Source: Micractinium sp. NFX-FRZ (taxonomy: Eukaryota; Chlorophyta; Trebouxiophyceae; Chlorellales; Chlorellaceae). From it: DNA of 64,000 bases. The stretch lies in the NCBI GenBank assembly GCA_029339195.1, contig JAPTJF010000018.1, positions 124,001-188,000 of the forward strand, in the 5' to 3' direction. A program made the position numbers and the translations under genes. The notes beneath the pieces are model-generated. The model made no database searches. It was not told the origin of the DNA and saw only the letters and a program-made list of their open reading frames with translations. Shown here one piece after another: positions 56,304-64,000 of this stretch (the first letter of the stretch is position 1; the number at the start of each line of letters is the position of its first letter).

Positions 56304-59300
56304 TCACAGCGGCGGCAGCAGGCGGCGGCAGGTGGGGCAGTCGTGCTTGTACGACAGCCAGCGCTCCAGGCACTGCCGGTGGAAGCAGTGGTTGCAGGGC
56401 GTGAGCGCACGCTGCGCCTTGTTGGAAACATCAACCAGCTCTTGACAGATGCAGCACTCGCAGCCGCCGCCGTCGCCGGTTTCCAGGTCGCCACCGCTGC
56501 TGCCGCCGCTGCTGCTGCCGCTGCCGCTGCCACAGCCGGTGCGGGTGGGCGGCAGGGGGCGGGAGTAGTCGTAGCGGCGGGGCAGGAGCTGCAGAAGGGG
56601 GGGGGTGCAAGTGAGGGCGGTGGAGGTCATGGCGTGGGGGTGAATGGATGACGTGCGCTTTGTCGCCGGGCGGTGTGCCCACATGCAGTTCCCCATCAGT
56701 GAGAGAACCGGATTGATCCATTGGTAGCGCCCCAGCCTGCAGCCCTCATCTGCAGATCAGCGTACCCCGCCCAACCCACCCCGCTGAGTGCCCCCGCCCG
56801 CACCCCCTCACCCCTCGACGCACCATTTTGGGGATGAAGCAGCGCGGCCCGCACCAGCGCTGCGCCAGCAGCAGCGCGCACTGCAGGCCCACCCAGCCCA
56901 CGAGCGCAGCGCACAGCGCGGGGTTGGGCTGCACCCGCAGCAGGTTTGAGGGGCAGCCGTAGACGTAGAGCGGCAGCGCCAGGCGGGCGGCGCTTGTGCC
57001 CAGAACAAATTCGGGCTTCAAGGGCTGCCGGCTGTCTGACTTGGCGCACAGCACGATTTGGGGCCACCAGAAGCTGAAGAAGACAAACATGAGGAGCGGC
57101 ATGTGCCTGCAGGAGGAAGCAGGTGGGGCAATCAGGCATTCGAGGTGAGGGAGGTGCGTTGCGGGCAAAACACTCGAGGAGCGGCATGTGCCTGCAGGGG
57201 GAACGGAGGGAGGCGGGCAGGGTGGGAGCGGAGGTGAGGTCGGGTGCACAGGGGGCGGCAGGCAGCGGGACAGGTGTGCCCATCCCCCTTCCCTGGCATC
57301 TGCGGCTGCCAAGCGCCCAGGCATCCACATGCATTGGCCTTGTGCGCCTGCCTCACGCGCCTGCCCTCGTGCCGCTCAAGCCAGGCAAGCGAGGGACCCC
57401 TTTGCTGGCAGCGCACTGGCTCGTCACAAACCCTCCTCACGCGCCACCCCAGGCCGGCCCCATGTTTCTGGCTGTGCGCCTTGCTTCATTACACCCTCCC
57501 CTGCCCCGCCCCGTGCATGCACACGCACCTCTGCAGCTGGTAGGTGAGCAGGATGCCGCCCAGCAGGGTGGCGTAGAAGCGGGCATAGAGCACTGACACC
57601 TCCCTCTGGGCCGTCCACGGGTCCACCCCCCCCCGGCGGGCGCGCCACACCGACAGCAGCAGCCGCATCTCAAAGATGGCAAACACGACTGCGGGGCATG
57701 AGGCGGGGGTGGGAAGAAGCGGGGGCGGTGGGCGGCGAGGTTGATGAGGAGCCAAGGGCAGAGGCAGGGCAAGATGGGGGCAAGGGAGGGAGGGGGGCGG
57801 GCGCCTGCTCATGTGGCCCCTGGTGGCGTGTCAGATAGCGGGGCTTACCGTGACCAGCCAACCACGCCCTGCCCTGGGCACGGCGCTGCGTGGTCTAACC
57901 CGCCTCCGAACAGCACATTGCAAGCACACTCTCACCCACCATGGCTGCCCGCGCGGTGCCTGCCGGAAACGCAACAGCCCACCCCTCGCCAACTCACCAA
58001 GGCGCTTGACTGCCAGCGTACTGCTTGAGAATGCAACAGCCCACCCCTCACCAACTCACCAAACTGCATGAACGCCACGGTGTTCCTTGAGAACACACAG
58101 CCCCCCTCTCAGCAACTCACCCAGCTGCATGACTGCCAGCGTACTGCTTAAGATTGCAACAGCCACCTCCCGCCAACTCACCAAACTGCATGAATGCCAC
58201 GGTGCCAAAGGAGTGGAAGAGCGACTCCACCATGATGCCCAGGGTGAGGTGCACCAGGCACAGGTAGGCGTCCAGGACCGCCTGCAGGCAAAATGAGGAA
58301 AAAAGGAGAGGTGGGCAGCGCTCAGGATGCGGTGGGAGAAGGGCGCAGGTGCACCAGGCGCACAGGTAGGTTGGCCTACTTCCAGCCTAGGCAAAGGTAG
58401 GTTGCACGGTAACAGGGGGGGGCCAATGGGGTGTGCTTGGGGTGTGGTGTGGGAAGTGGCGCTGGCACAGGCAGGCGCACGGCACAACACGGCATCATGC
58501 ACACACTGCACAAATGCCCGCCCGCGCCCCACCTGACCACCTGGTGTGCCAGCATGGAGAGCGAGGCACAGGCAGGCGACCATCACAACAGGACATTGCA
58601 TGACGTTTTGATGACCTAAAAATGCATCATGGATACGGCACAACACCATGCACACACCGCGTGCACAGTTGCCTGCCTGCCCGCCCGCCCACCTGGTGTG
58701 CCAGCATGAGGAGGGAGACACAGGCAGGCGATTGGCACAACACGACACATAATGCACACACCATGCCCATCATAGATACGGCATAACACCATGCATAAAC
58801 TGCATGCACAATTGCCTGCCTGCCCACCCCCCTACCTGGTGTGCCAGCATGAGGAGCGAGACGCGGGAGGCGAGGGCGGGGGTGGAGCATGCCTCCATCT
58901 GCCGCACCAGCAGCATGACTTGCAGCAGTCCCAGGCAGGTGATCATTAGCGTGTAGTTGACCTGGGGGAGGTGGGAAGAAGGGCGGGAGTTGATGACAGG
59001 TATATCTAGGTAGATATGGTAGGATAGGATGATAGGTTGATGATAGGGACTTAGGAGTGTGGGAAGGCAAATTGGAGCAGGTGATGAGCGACGGGTCAGG
59101 AGCATGGGAAGGCAAGGTGGAGTGGGTGGTGGGTGGGGGGTCAGAGCTGGGGTCAGATTGCGGAGAGCGGCATGGCGGGGCCGTCAGCACGGCAGGCAGG
59201 GCGCAGCAGGGCACGGCAGCATGTGCACAGGAGGCGCGCGGCAACTGGAGGCGCCATGGCGCCGGCAAGCCGCCGACACAAGCGCCAGGTCAGATGCTCC

Positions 59301-61377
59301 CCCCTGCCAGCTCAGCTCAGCTCACCGCCTTGCTGTAATACTCCTCCACATGCGCCGTGGCTAGCGAGATGGTCAGCCGGGTGCCGCAGTTGTGGCTGAT
59401 GAGCGTCCCGTTGAGCACCAAGTCGCCGCCCACCCCGGCGGCCCCCAGCGGCGCCGGCCGACCCCCGCCCGGCACCATGCGCCGCCCCAGCGCGCGCGCC
59501 GCAGCGGCCGCCGCGGTGCCATCACCACCACCGCGCTGCCCCCTGGCGTGCCGCTTGCCCACCCCCCGCGCTGCAGCCGCAGTCGCGTGGTCGCCACCCA
59601 CTCCCAATGCTGCACCTGCTGCTGCTCCCGATAAGGAGTCTGCAGCGGCAGCCACCGAAAGTTCCAGCCGGAACTCGCACCGCTGCCAGCTGCGCGCCTC
59701 CTCAAAGGGGGCAGAGGAGTCTGGCATGTGCCGCATGTCCATCCCCTCCTCTCGCATCTTGGCCGCCAGCTGCGCCACCTGGTGAGCCGCTGTGCGCAGC
59801 ACCTCGCTCTGCTGCTCCCCCTCGGCGTCCCACCCCCGCTGCTCTCCTAGCAACCCCTGGCGATGCGTTGATGCTCCTGCTGCGGCGGCGGCGGCGGCGG
59901 CCTCGCTGGCTGCCGCATCTGCTTCCTCATCTGTCGCGTCCGCATCTGCGCCCAGCTGGCGCACGTGCCGGCGCACGGAGTGCGCCGCCATAGGCAGGCG
60001 TATGGCTATGGCAGGCTCCACCACGGCCATGAGCTTGCCCACAGCGGGAACGTGCACGCCCTGCACAGGCGGAGACAAGACAGGAGGCAAGCGCGGGGGA
60101 CACACTGAGACAAAGGGTGGGGTGGGGCCACCCATGTATACGGGTTGGGGCGGCATGTGTCTCACGGCTGCCAGCTGAGCGCCGGCTTGGCTCTCCTAGG
60201 CACTGCGGCAGCAGGTGCCCCTGCATCGTTCACTGCGGCGGAATGGGGTGCTGACATTCCAGCGTACGGCTTGGCACAAGCCCAGCCAGCCACCCAGCAT
60301 GCTCCGCCACAGCAGGATGCTCCGCTGCCATGTTGAACGTGCCGCCAGCTGAGCAGCACCAGCCCGCCGCTGCCTGCCTGCCTGCCCGTCTTCCCACCCA
60401 CCTGCACGTTAAGCATGACGTCTCCTCCAGAGACGTACTGCCCATCTCGCAGCACCATCTCCCCCTCAACATTCACCACGCCGCTCTGCAGGCAGGCAGG
60501 CAGGCAGGCAGGCAGGAAGGCGGGCAGGCAAAGTGAGCGGGGCTGAGTGGGTGCCACCGGGGCCGGGTGATTGCAGCGCCGTGAAGTGGTGAACACTGGC
60601 AGACAGGGGAGGGAAGCCGCAAAGCTGCGATGCCCAGGGTGGGCCCGACTAGCTAGGTCCATGTAGGCAGGCAGTACAGGTGCAACTTTCACCTGGGGCA
60701 GCAAACGGGCAGGGTGCAGTTGCAGGTGGGGCTCGCAGCAACTGTCGGCAGCTGAGGCAGGCTGTGCGACCCGACGGTGCGAGCAGCAGGCAGCTAGCAG
60801 CCTGGCCGCAATGGGGCCACACGTGCGCGCAGCCGACCGCGACGCATACGGCTGGCCAACGCTTCACCTCTGTCACTCACCTCTGACCGCCCAGTGGACC
60901 TCAGTTTGAGCACGGCCACCCCGTTGCGCTGCTGCAGCGGCCCGGAGGACTCCAGCTGTGTGCGCCACACGCGCTTGCTCCATTCCCCCTTGTACCTGCA
61001 CAGGAGGGGCAGGCGGGGGGGGAAGCGGGGCGGGGGAGGGGAATGAAGAGATGCCCACATACCGTGCGAGGCGCGGCGCCAGCTGATCCGACTTCCTTGC
61101 CGCCCAGCTGGGCTCCGGGAAGCCATTCTTACGTGGCTGTGATGTTGGAGTCAGTCAGGGAGCCATGAGTCGATGCAGCATCGCCGGGCACGCCGCTGCG
61201 GCCGGTCAGCCTCCGCACGTGCCGCGTGAAGGCGGCGGTGGGGCTGCTGCTGCTGCTGGCCGCGGCTGCCCGGGCGCCGGCGTGGGCCGCAGCTCGCGCT
61301 CTTTCGCTGGGCACGGCCGCCAGCAGCAGCACGCTGCAGACGACCCACGCTGCCAGTCGCCCTCCCAGGCCCCACAT
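56304..61377 (-). CDS. TUL1/FLYING SAUCER-type transmembrane RING E3 ubiquitin ligase
   Basis: Nine exons (61377-61133, 60995-60881, 60485-60402, 60060-59326, 58961-58836, 58281-58182, 57688-57529, 57106-56824, 56588-56304) give 710 residues. It has a signal peptide (WVVCSVLLLAAVPSERARA) and a luminal region with YKGEWSKRVWRTQLESSGPL, VVNVEGEMVLRDGQ, GVHVPAVGKLMAVVEP and GDLVLNGTLISHNC. About seven membrane segments follow (NYTLMITCLGLLQVMLLV, LVHLTLGIMVESLFHSFG, VVFAIFEMRLLLSV, YATLLGGILLTYQ, HMPLLMFVFFSFWWPQIVL, ALCAALVGWVGLQCALLLA). A C-terminal RING-H2 ends the protein: CCICQELVDVS...CNHCFHRQCLERWL...CPTCRRLLPPL. This is the order found in yeast Tul1/Dsc1 and Arabidopsis FLY1/FLY2, Golgi/endosome ligases for membrane-protein quality control. 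Ala/Gly insertions enlarge the luminal loop. Confidence 0.92.
57091..57200 (-). repeat. Duplicated acceptor plus exon start, TUL1-like gene
   Basis: gaggagcggcatgtgcctgc agg occurs at 57091-57113 (exon start with acceptor) and again 85 bases away at 57176-57198 in the upstream intron. Confidence 0.85.
57967..58211 (-). repeat. Four-copy ~61-bp minisatellite ending in an exon, TUL1-like gene
   Basis: The unit gcaacagcccacccctcacc aactcaccaaactgcatgaa cgccacggtg recurs four times. The last copy (58155-58211) is the real exon end with its donor. The others sit in the downstream intron and keep the aactcacc donor. Confidence 0.9.
58240..58395 (-). repeat. Copy of acceptor-side exon edge, TUL1-like gene
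   Basis: aggtgcaccaggcacaggta gg (58246-58267) is repeated at 58347-58371 as aggtgcaccaggcgcacagg tagg in the upstream intron. The ctgcag acceptor is not conserved in the copy. Confidence 0.7.
58530..58870 (-). repeat. Three-copy ~148-bp repeat carrying exon end plus donor, TUL1-like gene
   Basis: acctggtgtgccagcatgag gagcgagac (58834-58862, exon end) recurs at about 58690 and 58539. The spacers share ggcacaacac, accatgcacacac and ttgcctgcctgcc. Confidence 0.9.
60486..60520 (+). repeat. GGCA microsatellite
   Basis: About seven ggca units lie directly upstream (in gene sense) of the exon at 60485, forming its pyrimidine-rich acceptor region on the coding strand. Confidence 0.8.
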
Positions 61378-62396
61378 GCCGCAAGAACCGCGTCTTTGTT
61401 CAGCTATTATATCTGCGAGACATCATGCGGGTCACTGGATATTGCTCCAGTCTGCAGCAGGCGTTAAACAGCGCACGCCGGCCAGGGGGGAAGAGAAGGG
61501 GGCTCGCGAAATGGACGCTAGATTCCCCCTCAACCCAGACAATTCGACGATCGGAAACAAAGTGAGGCTATTCTGGACCGAAACGGCGCTGGGCACAGGG
61601 ACTTTTCATGCTGCGAGCATGCTGTGCTGGACGGAGCTGGACGAGCTGGACTTATTCTTTAGCCTTGCTATGAGCATTCCACTGCACGCCGAACAGTATT
61701 GCACGAAATGTGGGCCATGGCACCCCCGACATGCTGTCCCCACACGCTGCGGTGTGTGACCACATGCCAGTGGGCGGGCGGCCAGTGCTCACGCCGTGCC
61801 AGTGGGACCAGCGTTGTTTGAAGTGGACAGAGGGCGCACATTGCCTACTCAATAGTGGTGCCTGGCAGGCGGCATCTGGTGGATGAAGGATTGGACAGCA
61901 TACAGGGTCTGCTGCAAACTTTGCACAACCAAACTGTGCGTCCAAGCAAAGCCCGTGCCGATATGAGGCTCCAAGGAAGTGTGGCAGGCTAGTTTGCCAT
62001 GCGGTATGTGCAGTTCTCTGGAATGCCATCGGTAGACTCCAGCATGCCATGTTGGAAGCAGCCAGAGCAAAGGGGGAGCCAATCCATATGTGCAGAGCCG
62101 TTGAACGAGCGGTGCAGCTGGCAGGGCCTCAGTCAAGGAGGCGCACTGGCAGGTATCAGGCTAGTGGGAGGCAACAGGTGTGGCGTTTGGTGCTTAACAG
62201 GTTGCGGTGACGGCTTGCACCTGTGGGGATGGTTTGAGACTGCAGGGGGGAATGCACCCGACCGCGGCAGGCGGCGGTGCCACCTGTGCACATGTTGTTG
62301 TGGCAAAGCCAGCTGCGCTTGCGGGAGCCCTTCTGTCTGAACACGCATATTGGCTATCTTCCGACTGTCTACTTCGACGTAGATAGCAGCGCAGCC
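61378..62396. promoter_or_regulatory. Divergent region TUL1-like / DENR
   Basis: About 1.0 kb between outward-reading start codons. No conserved exon or RNA gene is recognised. An 82-codon ATG frame at 61511 has no support. The region probably contains both promoters and leaders. Confidence 0.45.
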
Positions 62397-63870
62397 ATGG
62401 CGGACGCAGCAGCAGCGGAGGGCGTCACGGTGCAGCCGCGTACAGTGGAGTATGATCCAGTGACAGGTGCGTCGCTAGTAGATTGCACAGATTGCATTGC
62501 GGGCGCCGAAGACGTAGTTCGGGAGGTGATGGCGCGCACGCTGCACTTCGCTCCTTGCGCTCGGCGCTGTTTCGCATGAGCATGGCAGCCGAGAAGGTCT
62601 TCATGCTCCAGGACGGCCGCAAACCCCCGCCTCCGGGCGCCATGGCAGTGCCGCCAACTGCCGCCGCCTCTGCCGCGTCACCACCGCTGCATTTCACTAT
62701 GTGTGCCAAGTTGTAATGCCCGCCGCACGCAACACTGCTGCGTGTGGCTCGGTGGCATCAAGCTCTACCATCGCGCATGCTCACCATCGCCGCTCCGCCC
62801 CTGCACCCTGCACCCAAGTCACCCGCCCTCGCTCCCCCTTTCTCCTGGTTGCGTCTTCAACTTCCACCCCTCCCGCCTCCCCCACAACCCTTGCACCCAT
62901 CCAGGCATTCCCTCTGAGTTCAACGACTTCCTTCCCAAGGACACGGAAGAATTCAAGCGGTGGAAAGCGTCTCAGGAGGCGGGGGTGTCTGGTGCCATGG
63001 CGGGGCTAGCGGTGGGCGAGGGCGGCGACGCAGCCGGCGGCGGCGACGGCAGCGGCGGCGCAGCAGCGGCGGCGGCGGGGGCACCAGCAGCGGAGAAGAA
63101 GAGCAGCAAGAAGAAGAAGAGCGGAAAACCAGAGGTGAGGGTGAGAGGGGCGTGCAGCATCTGCTGGTCACGCAGCAGCCACGCCACGCCTGGGTCCCAG
63201 CACGCTGCACATTACCCCCTTGTCCGGCGTGGGATTGCTGTTGCGTCTGCTTGTCAGACACTGCCCGCTGCTGGCGTTGCTGCCACGGTGCGCCTGTGCA
63301 GGTGGCGCCCGCGCGGCGACATGGGGAGAAGGTGCATCATCGCGCCCCGACAAGCCCACCTCTCACCTCTCACTGTTTGTGTGGCTGCCTCCCCTCCCTC
63401 CCCTCTCCCGGTGCCGTTCATTCAGGTCGTGATGGAGCGCAACACGCGGAACAAGAAGAAGTGCATCACCACGATTCAGGGGCTGGATCTGTTTGGAGTA
63501 AAGTTGGGGGAGGTGAGGGGGCACGCCCGCCCCGCCCTGCCCCGCCCTGCCCCGCCCTGCCTTGGCTTGTTTGCCACAGTTTGCTGCCACCTGTCGGCGT
63601 GTCTCTTGGCTGGCAGGGAGTGTTGCACAGCTGCTCAGCTTGTGGCCACGCGCTGGCAGCAAATGAATGCTACATGAGCAGCAGGGTCACGGCTGAAGGG
63701 CTGCACATGACTAGTGAGGTCTCAAATTCGGCCCATCCTTTGTTGTTGCTTCACTCTCTCGTCCTACCGTGCCGCCTTGGCTGCAGGCAAGCAAGCTGTT
63801 TGGCAAGAAGTTTGCCAGCGGGGCGAGCATTGTGAAGAATGCGGAGGGGAAGGAGCACATCGACGTGCAG
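62397..63870 (+). CDS. DENR/Tma22 translation re-initiation factor (SUI1 domain), 3' partial
   Basis: Exons 62397-62466, 62905-63134, 63426-63512, 63787-63870; the gene continues past the window. The first junction (GTG ACA G / GC ATT CCC) gives VQPRTVEYDPVTGIPSEFNDFLPKD, which aligns with the N terminus of DENR. A Ala/Gly/Lys-rich linker (AAEKKSSKKKKSGKPE) leads to the SUI1-like domain: VVMERNTRNKKKCITTIQGLDLFGVKLGEASKLFGKKFASGASIVKNAEGKEHIDVQ. DENR with MCT-1 removes deacylated tRNA and 40S subunits after termination and promotes re-initiation. The zinc-site cysteines present in animal, fungal and plant DENR N termini are absent (YDPVTG instead of YCGVCS). About 157 codons are visible; the last part of the SUI1 domain lies outside. 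Confidence 0.88.
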
Positions 63871-64000
63871 GTGGGACACCCTGCTCAATCGATTGCTGGT
63901 TTGCATGGCGGCTTCCCGGGCCGGGCGGGGCAAGCCGGCCGTCGACCCAACCGCTGCCATACTTTGCTTGCCGAGCAACCTCCCAACTCACACACACACG

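Noticed and set aside
61511..61759. 82-codon ATG frame in the divergent region before DENR
   Set aside because: No recognisable domain, no splice signals and a short length expected by chance in GC-rich DNA.
1..64000. tRNA, rRNA, CRISPR array or transposase genes
   Set aside because: Both strands were scanned by eye and none were found. The tandem repeats present are intronic exon-edge copies or microsatellites and lack CRISPR-like uniform spacers.

Overview
This 64 kb window is nuclear DNA of a GC-rich, intron-dense unicellular eukaryote. I infer a green alga of the Chlorella type (Trebouxiophyceae). The grounds are short GT-AG introns in almost every gene, Ala/Gln/Gly-rich low-complexity insertions inside conserved proteins, TGTAA (the green-algal poly(A) signal) just after several stop codons, a plastid-type aspartate kinase, a plant-type cyclin T and a Hedgehog-type Hint protein. 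No prokaryotic, viral or transposon gene was recognised. Exon boundaries were read by eye from splice consensus, reading phase and protein similarity. For ten multi-exon models every boundary was fixed and the summed exons give a whole number of codons.

Layout. 1-941: upstream DNA. 942-4275 (+): secreted or GPI-type class-3 lipase. 5220-8571 (+): secreted cysteine-rich protein ending in a Hint domain. 9384-9848 (-): LSm10-like Sm protein. 10143-10904 (-): small one-TM protein of unknown function. 11041-14739 (+): organelle-targeted DusA-type tRNA-dihydrouridine synthase. 15332-16270 (+): ankyrin/RING E3 ligase, 5' end unresolved. 17111-17566 (-): small acidic disordered protein. 18159-20885 (+): cyclin T/K. 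21476-26883 (-): GT61 Golgi glycosyltransferase. 27197-32945 (+): plastid aspartate kinase. 35456-38769 (-): glutamine-rich putative transcriptional regulator. 39754-45733 (-): plastid-type C2/class-3 lipase. 46128-47684 (-): RAB5IF-family membrane protein. 48306-53056 (+): exonuclease 1. 53948-55782 (+): tail-anchored armadillo-repeat protein. 56304-61377 (-): TUL1/FLYING SAUCER-type membrane RING E3 ligase. 62397-beyond the end (+): DENR/Tma22 translation factor.

The genes are mostly unrelated housekeeping genes, not a cluster for one pathway. Several neighbours are divergent and probably share promoters: 17567-18158, 26884-27196, 47685-48305 and 61378-62396.

The most unusual signal is structural. 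In at least seven genes an intron carries one to four decayed copies of the edge of the adjoining exon together with its splice site, either acceptor plus exon start or exon end plus donor. They recur roughly every 60-180 bp. This looks like repeated small tandem duplication anchored on exon-intron junctions. It enlarges introns and offers extra splice sites, one of them in frame. Other points: a DENR whose N-terminal zinc-site cysteines are replaced, a Q-rich gene whose apparent stop codon overlaps a splice donor, two probable GC-AG introns, and a diverged ~140 bp segment shared by the 3' flanks of two neighbouring genes.
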